Under the pieces are notes generated by a model. That model was not told the DNA's origin and ran no database searches. It saw nothing but the letters and a program-made list of their open reading frames with translations. This document shows, piece after piece, positions 49,755-57,215 of a stretch of DNA of 64,000 bases. A program made the translations under genes and the position numbers. Numbering within the stretch: position 1 is the stretch's first letter; each line of letters starts with the position of its first letter. Origin of the DNA: DATKWD01 sp963704815 (lineage in GTDB: Bacteria; Actinomycetota; Acidimicrobiia; Acidimicrobiales; Salinilacustritrichaceae); NCBI GenBank assembly GCA_963704815.1, contig CAVPHU010000006.1:16003-80002 (forward strand), written 5' to 3'.

Positions 49755-50486
49755 GTGCCCGATGCGATCTTCGCCGACCCTCGGCTCGCGGCGATCTACG
49801 ACGAGATCGACGACGATCGATCCGACCTGGTCGAGTACGCAGCGCTGGTCGACGAGGTCGGCGCCACCTCGATCCTCGACATCGGGTGCGGCACGGGCAC
49901 GCTCGCCTGCATGCTCGCCGACCAGGGAAAGCGGGTGATCGGGCTGGATCCAGCCGCGGCCTCGCTCGCCGTCGCCAGGCGCAAACCGGGCGCCGACCGC
50001 GTCCGCTGGCTTCGCGGCGACGTGGCGAGCCTGCCACCGGTCGAGGTCGACCTGGTGGTCATGACCGGCAACGTCGCTCAGGTCCTCCTGACCGAGACCG
50101 CGTGGGAGGCGGCGCTGCGCGCTGCGTTCACTGCGCTGCGACCAGGCGGATCGTTGGTGTTCGAGGTACGCGATCCGGCCCAGCGAGCCTGGGAGGGATG
50201 GAACCGGGCTGCGTCACATCGGCAGGTCAGGACCAAGGCCGAGGGTCTGGTCGAAACGTGGGTCGACCTCATCGACCTGGCGCTGCCGCTCGTGACGTTC
50301 CGACACACCTACGTGTTCGAGGACGGCACCCGGACGACCTCGGACTCGACCCTGCGCTTCCGGTCAAGAGAAGAGATCGAGGCCTCCCTCGTCGCTCGAG
50401 GCTTCGTGGTGCGAGAGGTTCGGGGTGCGCCCGACCGCCCCGGTCTCGAGTTCGTGTTCGTCGCCGACCGGCCGCCGGGCCTCTGA
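49755..50486 (+). CDS. SAM-dependent methyltransferase (class I)
   Basis: A 243-residue methyltransferase. From a GTG at 49755 it reads VPDAIFADPRLAAIYDEIDD, a common opening of one methyltransferase subfamily. Motif I is ILDIGCGTGTLACMLADQG, followed by GLDPAAASLAVARRKPG, and the downstream VVMTGNVAQVLLTETAWEAAL and ALRPGGSLVFEVRDPAQRAWEGWNR are typical. The substrate is unknown. The gene diverges from the HEAT-repeat gene with about 90 bp between. Confidence 0.87.
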   Translation: MPDAIFADPRLAAIYDEIDDDRSDLVEYAALVDEVGATSILDIGCGTGTLACMLADQGKRVIGLDPAAASLAVARRKPGADRVRWLRGDVASLPPVEVDLVVMTGNVAQVLLTETAWEAALRAAFTALRPGGSLVFEVRDPAQRAWEGWNRAASHRQVRTKAEGLVETWVDLIDLALPLVTFRHTYVFEDGTRTTSDSTLRFRSREEIEASLVARGFVVREVRGAPDRPGLEFVFVADRPPGL

Positions 50487-50514
50487 GCGGCGGATCGGTG
50501 TAGACAGGGTTCGC

Positions 50515-51399
50515 ATGGCGCAGACCTCAGACACCCAGACGTGGTCGGTGAAGCGGCTCTCGGGCTCGCTCGGAGCCGAACTCCGAGGCCCGAAGCTGGG
50601 CGGTGTCGACGAGGCCGGCGCCAAGGAGATCCACGACCTGCTCATGGAGCACCTGGTGCTGTTCTTCCCCGACCAGCACCTCACGCCCGACGAGCACATC
50701 GCGTTCGGACGTCACTTCGGCGACCTCGAGTCGCATCCCAACCTCGACCTCGCATCCGAACGGCCCGAGTTCTTCGAGCTGCGCGCCACCGACGGAAAGG
50801 GCGGGGTCGCCGACGAGTGGCACAGCGACATCACGTTCGAGCCGCACCCGTCTCGATTCGCCATCCTCCACATGGTGAGGTGCCCCGAGGTGGGCGGCGA
50901 CACGCTGTGGACCAACGCCTACAAGGCCTACGACGAGCTCTCGGCGCCGCTGAAGGATCTCTGCGAGGGCCTCACTGCGCTGCACGATGCGAGCGCCCAT
51001 CTCGTCCCCGACAAGATGCACATCCACCCGGTCGTCCGCGTGCACCCGGAAACGGGGCGGAAGTCCCTGTTCGTCAACGAACACTTCACTCGGCGCATCG
51101 TCGAGCTCAGTCACGACGAGTCCGAGATGCTGCTCGCCCACCTCACCCGTTGGGTGCAGGAGCCGCAGTTCACCGTGCGCTACCACTGGACGCCGGGCAC
51201 CATCGCCATGTGGGACAACCGGTGCACGCAGCACTATGTCCTCAACGACTTCGAGGGTGAGCGGGTGATCCAACGGGTGACGGTCATGGGCGACGAGGTG
51301 ACCGCGGCTCACCAGGCGAAATGGCCACCGGTGGGCTCGTATGCGGGCTCCTACTGGCGCGACGACAAGCTCCGCACCCAGCTCAAGCGCCAGCGCTGA
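50515..51399 (+). CDS. TauD/TfdA family Fe(II)/2-oxoglutarate dioxygenase
   Basis: A 294-residue non-heme iron dioxygenase that oxidises a sulfonate, chlorophenoxy acid or similar compound using 2-oxoglutarate. The Fe ligands are the HxD in VADEWHSDITFEPHPS and the distal histidine in MWDNRCTQHYVLND. The 2-oxoglutarate arginine lies in GERVIQRVTVMGDE. The fold opens with VKRLSGSLGAELRGPKLGGVD, typical of this family. No transport or sulfur assimilation gene is nearby, so taurine is only one possibility. It starts 29 bp after the methyltransferase stop, probably in one transcript. Confidence 0.92.
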   Translation: MAQTSDTQTWSVKRLSGSLGAELRGPKLGGVDEAGAKEIHDLLMEHLVLFFPDQHLTPDEHIAFGRHFGDLESHPNLDLASERPEFFELRATDGKGGVADEWHSDITFEPHPSRFAILHMVRCPEVGGDTLWTNAYKAYDELSAPLKDLCEGLTALHDASAHLVPDKMHIHPVVRVHPETGRKSLFVNEHFTRRIVELSHDESEMLLAHLTRWVQEPQFTVRYHWTPGTIAMWDNRCTQHYVLNDFEGERVIQRVTVMGDEVTAAHQAKWPPVGSYAGSYWRDDKLRTQLKRQR

Positions 51400-51423
51400 C
51401 CGCGTTCGCTCGCCGAGACCGGT

Positions 51424-51717
51424 TCAGGCATCCACGAGGTCGAGGGACACCCCGACCACATCGCCGACCCCGATCGACTCGGTCAAGCGCACCGCCTTCT
51501 TGATCGGGAGCACGTGGGCTTGACCCTCGGAGTCAGGGAAGACCGACGTCGACCACGTGGTCGACCCAACCGTCACCCTGACCCGAACCGAACCGAACCC
51601 ACGCCTCGGGCCGTCGGTCCGTGCCTCGATGTCGTCGGACACCCCCTCGGGCACGGTGAGGAAGTGCACCGCCGGGTTGCTGTCCCAGAGCCAGAGCTCG
51701 GCCTCGAACTCGTACAC
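51424..51717 (-). CDS. DUF1905 domain protein
   Basis: A 97-residue protein consisting of one DUF1905 domain: YEFEAELWLWDSNPAVHFLTVPEGVSDDI at the start, GFGSVRVRVTVGSTTWSTSVFP in the middle, and YLLPIKKAVR-like VLPIKKAVRLTESIGVGDVVGVSLDLVD at the end. The start is a GTG. It is convergent with the dioxygenase gene. The domain's function is unknown; it is often fused to YdeI/OmpD-type proteins, and here stands alone. Confidence 0.85.
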   Translation of the reverse strand: MYEFEAELWLWDSNPAVHFLTVPEGVSDDIEARTDGPRRGFGSVRVRVTVGSTTWSTSVFPDSEGQAHVLPIKKAVRLTESIGVGDVVGVSLDLVDA

Positions 51718-52071
51718 GTCCGGATCGTAGGTCGCGACCTCGTGGGCGCTCCGAGCCTCGCCTGCGGAAGAGTGAGGCGATGGAGACGATTCCGATCGAG
51801 CTCGATGGTGCCGGGGGCGACCTCGAGCCGGCTCACCGACCAGGTCGACGCGTTGGCCTTCGCGCCCGAGGTCACCCCGCTGCGGAAGTGAGACATCGGC
51901 TCGTCACAGAAAGAGGTTGCATCACCATCTGAGCCGTCGTACCAAGGACTCGTGGCGAGACCCACGAGCATCGGTTCGTCGTCGGCGCTGGGTCGTCGGA
52001 TCGACGGCTTGCGGCCGAGGACTGCGACCCGGACCCGCACCTCGGCGGTCGCACTTCGGTCGATCCCGACG
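51718..52071. other. Region without a supported gene
   Basis: About 350 bp between the DUF1905 gene and the SGNH hydrolase. Open frames on both strands lack domains, and the coding-like string SGAKANASTWSVSRLEVAPG on the minus strand has no family I recognise and breaks off. The upstream part of the hydrolase frame back to 51952 may be leader. Confidence 0.45.
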
Positions 52072-52833
52072 GTGGCCAAGCCCGAACGCCTCGCTGTTGT
52101 GGCCGCCGTGATGGTGACCGGACTCGCCGCCGAGGTCGCCTGGGCCGCACGCCGACCGCTTCCCGACCTGGAGGAGATCGACGTGTCGGGGCGGGTCGGC
52201 CATCGGCCCGGACCGACGATTCGACTGCTCGCGCTCGGCGACAGCACCCTCACGGCACCGGGGGTGACCGATCCGTCAGCCGTGTGGCTTCACCGGGCAC
52301 TGCTCCAACTCGATGATGCTCCGAGCGTGGACGTCACCTCGTTGGCCGTCAGCGGTTCCCGCGTGGCGGACGTGCTGGAACGGCTCGACGCGGCCGTCGA
52401 GTTGGCCCCAGACGTCGTGGTGCTGGCCGTCGGTTCGAACGACGCCATGCACGGCACACCGGCACGTCGGTTCGAGGCACAGCTCGACGCTGCGCTCGCC
52501 AGCCTCCTTCGCGCTTCGCCCGTCGTCGCCGTGGCGAACATCGGTGACCTGGGCAACGTCGCACGGGTTCCCAAGCCCCTCGACACCGTGCTCCGAGTCC
52601 GGTCGCGGACGCTCTGTCGCAAGGTCGAGCAGGTCGTCGCGTCACACGATGGCGCGGTACTGATCGACGTCACCGTGACCAACGAGGCGTTCCGCGACCC
52701 GAGCGTCTTCGCCGCCGACCTCTTCCACCCGACCGAGGCCGGCCACGCCATCTGGGCGGATGCCGCGCTCCCCGGTCTGCAGGCGGCGTTCGAGCGGCTT
52801 CGATCATCAAGCGACGGAGCCAGCTTCCGTTGA
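52072..52833 (+). CDS. SGNH/GDSL hydrolase family protein
   Basis: A 253-residue esterase-like protein with an N-terminal membrane anchor or signal (LAVVAAVMVTGLAAEVAWAA). The catalytic serine block is RLLALGDSTLTAPGV, block III is VVLAVGSNDAMHG, and the C-terminal aspartate/histidine are in AADLFHPTEAGHAIWAD. This is the platelet-activating-factor-acetylhydrolase-like SGNH fold; it would cleave an ester outside the cell or at the membrane. The GTG at 52072 is chosen because it opens the signal. The earlier ATG at 51952 adds an unlikely basic leader. Confidence 0.82.
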   Translation: MAKPERLAVVAAVMVTGLAAEVAWAARRPLPDLEEIDVSGRVGHRPGPTIRLLALGDSTLTAPGVTDPSAVWLHRALLQLDDAPSVDVTSLAVSGSRVADVLERLDAAVELAPDVVVLAVGSNDAMHGTPARRFEAQLDAALASLLRASPVVAVANIGDLGNVARVPKPLDTVLRVRSRTLCRKVEQVVASHDGAVLIDVTVTNEAFRDPSVFAADLFHPTEAGHAIWADAALPGLQAAFERLRSSSDGASFR

Positions 52834-52847
52834 AAGGCAGCCGGCCA

Positions 52848-53000
52848 GTGCCCGTGTGCGTGCGGTCCGTCGATGCGCTGCTCAGCAAAGGCCTCTCCTA
52901 CGCGGCGTATGCCTCGATCAAGCGGGCCAGGATCGATGCGGCGTGGCGCTGGGGTGCCGGGTCATGCGCGGCGCTTGCGCTGCTCCTGCTGGTCATCTGA
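52848..53000 (+). CDS. Possible 50-residue single-helix membrane peptide
   Basis: A short open frame from GTG 52848 encodes VPVCVRSVDALLSKGLSYAAYASIKRARIDAAWRWGAGSC followed by the hydrophobic end AALALLLLVI. The tail could be a membrane anchor. The position directly after the SGNH hydrolase is suggestive, but there is no clear ribosome-binding site and no family. It may be chance. Confidence 0.3.
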   Translation: MPVCVRSVDALLSKGLSYAAYASIKRARIDAAWRWGAGSCAALALLLLVI

Positions 53001-53035
53001 GCCTCTGCTCGCCACCCGACGGCTGAGCCGCCGGC

Positions 53036-54478
53036 TCAGCCAGGTGGGATGAAGGTGGTCGGCCCCAGGTCGTCGTCGAGGGTGACGGCTTCGGGGATCT
53101 TGGACCGATCCTCGACGACCGCGAGGAAGAGCACTCGCCCGTCGCCGAGCGGTTCGGTCGCGATGATCGGCACCTCGAAGGTCTCGCCGGTCAACGGGTC
53201 GGTGCCCTCGATCCCCTCGAGACCGGGTGCGGCGATGCCAGCGACGGCGGTGAGCAGGGTGCCGTCGATTCGCTCGGACTTGGTGAGGACCAGACGCCGC
53301 TCGGGGTCGGGGACCGTGAAGGAGGTCCCCGAATTGCCGATCGACAGCTGCAGATCGAGGCCGCCGTCGTACAGCGCATCACTCGCCGTTGCCTCGATGC
53401 CCGTGCCGGCCACGTCGGCGCGCAGCGCGACCGGTTCGGGTGCCGTCTGCGGCCCCAGGACTTCGAGCAAGTCGAACGGAGGCTCGGAGGGGCCGAGTCC
53501 ATCCCTGGCCACGGCTCCTTCGAATTCGGACAACGCGTTCGAGTCGACGTTCGCGGCGAGGTCGACGAGGCGTTCGTCGTCGACCGCGACGGCGAGGATC
53601 GCCACGATGTGGCCGGAGCGGACCGTGTAGATCCCCGCGCCGGGCGTGGAGCGCCGGCCATCGAGCAGCCAGCTGCCATCGTCGAGCTGGGTGCGTTCGG
53701 CCGCCGTCGCCACGAGTGCCTCGAGTCGGTCCTCGTCGCCCGGCGCCCACGCCAGGACGACCGCGCCTTCTCCTGGCGTTTCGACGTATCCGGTGCCTGC
53801 CCAGCCAACCGGACCGCCCGGCGACACGGACAGCGGGTGGGCAAGATCTCGCAGCTCCGGTCGTGCGATCAGGGTCCAACCGTCGATGTCCTCGCTGTCG
53901 TCGACGGCCACGAAGTCGCGGGCCGCGTCGACGAGCTCGTCGAGGTCAAGACCCCCGCCCCCCAGCGCATGCCGCCGCCCTCCGCTCTCCCACATGACCG
54001 TCGGCCACGCGTCCAAGGTGATGACACCGTCCACACCGCCGAGGTCGACGAGCTCGCCGCCGATTCCGTCGATGCCGCCACCCCCCTCCTCAGAAACGAG
54101 CACCAACGAGTCGGTCAACGACTCAGATCCGTCGGGACGGTAGAGGCGGCCTTCCCAGTCCGGGGTTGCCCTGAGCCCGCCAAGCCGATCGAACACCACC
54201 GACGGCTCGACGCCGATCTCAGACGCATTGCCGAGGGTGAAGGCGGTGGGTGGCGCGGTCCTCGTCGGTTCGGTCGCGACACGTTGGTCGGACGCCGTGT
54301 CGCGGGTCAACGAGATCAGCCCGAACGCGAGTGCGACCGCGCCCAGACCGATGCCTCCCAGGACGTAGCCACGACGACGGCGACGGCGTCGTTGGGCGCG
54401 CCGCCTGATCTCGCCGCTCCCGGCGGGCTCGGGCCGGTCGACGGCCAGCGATCTGAGCTGGGTCTCGAGGTCGGTCAC
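53036..54478 (-). CDS. Membrane-anchored partner of the ECF sigma factor (anti-sigma-like)
   Basis: From a GTG at 54478 that overlaps the sigma factor stop, the 480-residue protein has a short cytoplasmic tail (VTDLETQLRSLAVDRPEPAGSGEIRRRAQRRRRRRRG), one membrane helix (YVLGGIGLGAVALAFGLISL), and about 400 exported residues. The exported part is beta-rich, with repeats of the type VDGVITLDAWPTVMWESGGR. No zinc-binding anti-sigma domain is visible, so calling it an anti-sigma factor is inference from position. It might sense an external signal and bind or sequester the sigma factor through its short tail. Confidence 0.7.
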   Translation of the reverse strand: MTDLETQLRSLAVDRPEPAGSGEIRRRAQRRRRRRRGYVLGGIGLGAVALAFGLISLTRDTASDQRVATEPTRTAPPTAFTLGNASEIGVEPSVVFDRLGGLRATPDWEGRLYRPDGSESLTDSLVLVSEEGGGGIDGIGGELVDLGGVDGVITLDAWPTVMWESGGRRHALGGGGLDLDELVDAARDFVAVDDSEDIDGWTLIARPELRDLAHPLSVSPGGPVGWAGTGYVETPGEGAVVLAWAPGDEDRLEALVATAAERTQLDDGSWLLDGRRSTPGAGIYTVRSGHIVAILAVAVDDERLVDLAANVDSNALSEFEGAVARDGLGPSEPPFDLLEVLGPQTAPEPVALRADVAGTGIEATASDALYDGGLDLQLSIGNSGTSFTVPDPERRLVLTKSERIDGTLLTAVAGIAAPGLEGIEGTDPLTGETFEVPIIATEPLGDGRVLFLAVVEDRSKIPEAVTLDDDLGPTTFIPPG

Positions 54479-54979
54479 GGGTTCGCTCCGTCGGTCTGGG
54501 CGAGTGGGTTGTCGGATGGTCGGAGGATCTCGGCGAGGTTGGCCCGTGCGCTGTGCAATGTCGCGGCGACCGTTCCCTCGGTGATTCCCATCACCTGGGC
54601 GACATCCGCGACCCGAAGATCCGCGACGTAGTGCAGCGTCACGGCCGTGCGCTGGCGCGGCGGCAGCGCCACGATGGCGCGGGCCAGATCGACGTCCGCC
54701 TGCTCGTCCTCGGCATCCGACGCGACCGATGCGGGCCAAGATCTGGGCCTCCCGTCGCCGCTTTCGGTGCCCCTTTCTCACCAGGTTCGACGCCGTCGCC
54801 CAGACCCATCCCTCGGGCGAGTCGAGATTGCGAACCCGGTTCCACCGTTCGTACGCGCGGACGAACGCCTCGTCGAGAGCCTCGGCGGCACGACCCGCAT
54901 CGCCGCACCAAGCCGACAGCGCCGGCGCGATGGACGCGTGGGTGCGGACGTACCACTCGTCGAAGTCCTCACCCATCAC
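54475..54979 (-). CDS. ECF-type RNA polymerase sigma factor (one apparent frameshift)
   Basis: A small sigma factor of about 167 residues. Region 2 reads EALDEAFVRAYERWNRVRNLDSPEGWVWATASNLVRKGHRKRRR from ATG 54979. After AQILAR the frame shifts near 54734, and region 4 resumes as ALPPRQRTAVTLHYVADLRVADVAQVMGITEGTVAATLHSARANLAEIL with the helix-turn-helix that reads the -35 element. Removing one C restores it. Without repair, the first frame runs straight into the membrane protein and gives a false 647-residue fusion. The GTGA overlap with the partner gene supports a sigma/anti-sigma pair. Confidence 0.82.
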
Positions 54980-55390
54980 CGCTCCGAGTCCCGCCGCACC
55001 CCGTTTGCTTTAGTCGCTCGGCGGATCGGCGTGGAGTGACCTCGGTCAGCCGATGGCGCGAGCCAAGTGCGAAGCCCTCAGGAGAACGCAATAGGCCCGC
55101 CCTCGTCGACTCGCTCGCCCAGGCCATGCCGACACGCTGACGACCAGAAGAGAACCGGCTCGAGGCCAGTCCCCGCGCTGCTCAGATCACGAGAAAGTGC
55201 TGGTCCATGGCCCCGCCACGACGACGGGCCGAACGTCCTGATCGTCCAAGGCGCCTGGCACGGGTCACATCGGCCCGACACGGCAGACTCGACGGACTGA
55301 TGAGCTTCCGGAAGCGCCGATAGTTGACGCGGCGCGCACGGCCGAGACCGGGATTGGGTGACCGCCGATAGGTGCGCCTCCGAACGGCAC
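54980..55390. other. Region without an intact gene; possible hydrolase remnant
   Basis: About 400 bp between the sigma factor start and the P-loop kinase end. A plus-strand string NVLIVQGAWHGSHRPDTADS (about 55228-55290) resembles the oxyanion-hole start of alpha/beta hydrolases (VLVHGAWHG) and then stops, which suggests a decayed fragment. The sigma factor promoter should lie near 55000. Sequences like GCGCCGATAG at 55314 recur in the 80-bp repeats downstream. Confidence 0.4.
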
Positions 55391-55936
55391 CTATGGAACT
55401 ACGGGGTCGTCGGCACCTCGATCGATGATCTGCTCGAAGAGTGTGGGGAGAGCCGTATCGCTGGTGGTGTCGATCTCGACGATCCGGCCGACACCGAGGG
55501 GTCCGAGCCGGTCGAGAGACTCGAACTGGACGAGGAGTTCGTCGCTGCGACGGGTCTCGTCTCCATGGCCGTGGTGGCGACGCCTGTCGAGGAAGCGGCG
55601 TACGGCGACCTCCGGCGGGCATCGACACCAGAGCTCGACCGGATCGGGCAGTTCTCCGAGCCATTCGGTTGGTGTTCCCGATGTCGTGGACAACTCGGGT
55701 CGTCGCCAGAACGAGACGAGAACGGCAGCCGGTGATTGCTTCGCCTGCTCGGTGAACGCCAGGTCCGCCAGCCGGCTGAGGACCGCACGCTCCCCTTTCG
55801 GATCCGAGGATCGGTCCAGCAGGTCGTCGAGGAAGTCGTCCTTGTCGAGGAACGGCAGGTGGAGCTCGCTCGCCAGCGCGCGGCCAACGGTCGATTTCCC
55901 AGCCCCGGGCAAGCCCGTGACGATGACGAACGGCAT
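55391..55936 (-). CDS. P-loop kinase-like ATPase
   Basis: A 181-residue P-loop protein starting MPFVIVTGLPGAGKSTVGRAL (Walker A GLPGAGKST). It has KDDFLDDLLDRSSDPKGE as the substrate-binding acidic stretch, and RRFLDRRRHHGHGDETRR in the lid region. This is the plan of small nucleoside, shikimate or gluconate-type kinases and of zeta-toxin-like or resistance kinases. The target cannot be named. An upstream extension to 56005 crosses the 80-bp repeat and was not used. Confidence 0.8.
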   Translation of the reverse strand: MPFVIVTGLPGAGKSTVGRALASELHLPFLDKDDFLDDLLDRSSDPKGERAVLSRLADLAFTEQAKQSPAAVLVSFWRRPELSTTSGTPTEWLGELPDPVELWCRCPPEVAVRRFLDRRRHHGHGDETRRSDELLVQFESLDRLGPLGVGRIVEIDTTSDTALPTLFEQIIDRGADDPVVP

Positions 55937-56243
55937 CCCGAGAGCGTAGGAGGACGGTCGGGTCCAGGTCCGGGTGTCTGCCACCAAACGCCGGCGCCGT
56001 GACATGGTCGTGATTGGTCACCGTGTCCCCGAACAGCAGAGCCGAGCGTCTCGGAGGATGCGCCGATAGCGCGGACGTCGTGAACGGTCGGGGGAGCAAT
56101 TGGGTGACGTGTGATCTGTGCGAGCCAACCGGCACTTGACGGGCAGGTCGGCGAGCGGGATTGATGCGGTGTTGGTCGAGCACCAGATGCGCGCCGGCGG
56201 TTCTGGGCTGCAGGCCGTGTCATCGCCATGGCGGTCGACGCGA
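55937..56243. other. Region holding repeat copy 1, otherwise empty
   Basis: The stretch between the P-loop kinase start and the oxidoreductase stop contains the 80-bp direct repeat (55989-56068) and no supported gene. Open frames are antisense or unrelated to families. Confidence 0.5.
55989..56068 (+). repeat. 80-bp direct repeat, left copy
   Basis: This segment matches 61756-61835 at 75 of 80 positions. It begins CGCCGGCGCCGTGACATGGT and ends GCGCCGATA. It contains no inverted terminal repeats or transposase, and lies just outside the P-loop kinase start. With its partner it brackets the oxidoreductase, MMPL exporter and two-component genes. Confidence 0.88.
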
Positions 56244-57215
56244 TCAGACGGTGACGACGATCTTGCCGGCGGTGCGACCCTCCTCGACGTGGCGCATGGC
56301 CTCGGCCGCCTCGGCAAGGGTGAAGCGGCGGTCGATCGTTGGGCGCAATGACCCGGCTTCGGCGAGCTCGGCCAAGGCTCGGAGGTCGCCGGCGTTCTCG
56401 TCAGCACGGACGATTCGGATCCGCCGGTCGATGCGGCCTCGGGCCATGATGCGGAGGAAGGGCAGCATCGGGCCGAGGATGTGGCCGTCAGCGTTGATGC
56501 CGGCCATCACGTAGCGCCCGTCGGCCGCCAACACCCTCCGGGCCCTTGGGTAGGCGACGTTGCCGGTGATCTGGAGGACGACGTCCCACGTGCGGTCCAT
56601 GGCGCTCCAGTCGTCGACGGTGCGGTCGACGACTTCGTCGGCGCCCACGGCGCTGACGAAGTCGAGGTTGTGGGTGCTGCACACGCCGGTCACGTGGGCG
56701 CCGGCTGCCTTGCACAACTGCACGGCGAAGTGCCCGACCCCGCTGGATGCGCCGGCCACGAGGACCCGGTCGCTGTCGCTCACGAGGGCCTGGTCGCGCA
56801 CCATCTGCAGCGCGGTGAACGCGGCGACGCCGACGGTCGCGGCCTCCTCGAGCGTCAGGTTCGCTGGGCGGGACCGGACGTGGTCGCGGGGCAGCGCGAC
56901 GTACTCGGCCAGTCCCCCGCCGTGGTCACTCCAGCCGAAGACCTCGTCGCCGGGTTCGAGTTCGTCGACGTCGATGCCGACGGCCTCGACGACTCCGGCG
57001 ATGTCGACGCCGTGAATCGTGCGCTTCGGTCGGAACAGTCCTTCGCCGAGCCGGACGATGGCCGGATCGGCACGGAGCAGGTGCCAGTCGAGTGGCTGCA
57101 ACGAGGTGGCCCGAACGGCGACCAGCACCTCGTCGTCGCCGATGATGGGGGTCGGTACCTCCTGGAGTCGCATCGTCTCGGGTCCGCCGTAGCGGGCTGC
57201 GGTCATCGCCCTCAT
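56244..57215 (-). CDS. Quinone oxidoreductase-like medium-chain dehydrogenase
   Basis: A 323-residue NAD(P)-dependent zinc-independent oxidoreductase of the MDR superfamily. It opens MRAMTAARYGGPETMRLQEVPTP, has the quinone-reductase core YGGPETMRLQE and HGVDIAGVVEAVGIDVDELEPGDEVFGW, the Rossmann motif RVLVAGASSGVGHFAVQLCKAAGAHV, and the end EEGRTAGKIVVTV. Its ATG at 57215 overlaps the MMPL stop (ATGA), so it is coupled to the exporter gene. No zinc ligands are present. It may reduce a quinone or a compound that is exported. This gene is intact, unlike its neighbours. Confidence 0.88.
   Translation of the reverse strand: MRAMTAARYGGPETMRLQEVPTPIIGDDEVLVAVRATSLQPLDWHLLRADPAIVRLGEGLFRPKRTIHGVDIAGVVEAVGIDVDELEPGDEVFGWSDHGGGLAEYVALPRDHVRSRPANLTLEEAATVGVAAFTALQMVRDQALVSDSDRVLVAGASSGVGHFAVQLCKAAGAHVTGVCSTHNLDFVSAVGADEVVDRTVDDWSAMDRTWDVVLQITGNVAYPRARRVLAADGRYVMAGINADGHILGPMLPFLRIMARGRIDRRIRIVRADENAGDLRALAELAEAGSLRPTIDRRFTLAEAAEAMRHVEEGRTAGKIVVTV

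Noticed and set aside
53036..54979. Single 647-residue protein joining the sigma factor start to the membrane protein
   Set aside because: It exists only because the sigma frameshift near 54734 throws the frame into that of the next gene. Region 4 of sigma lies in another frame, and a GTGA start/stop overlap separates the genes.
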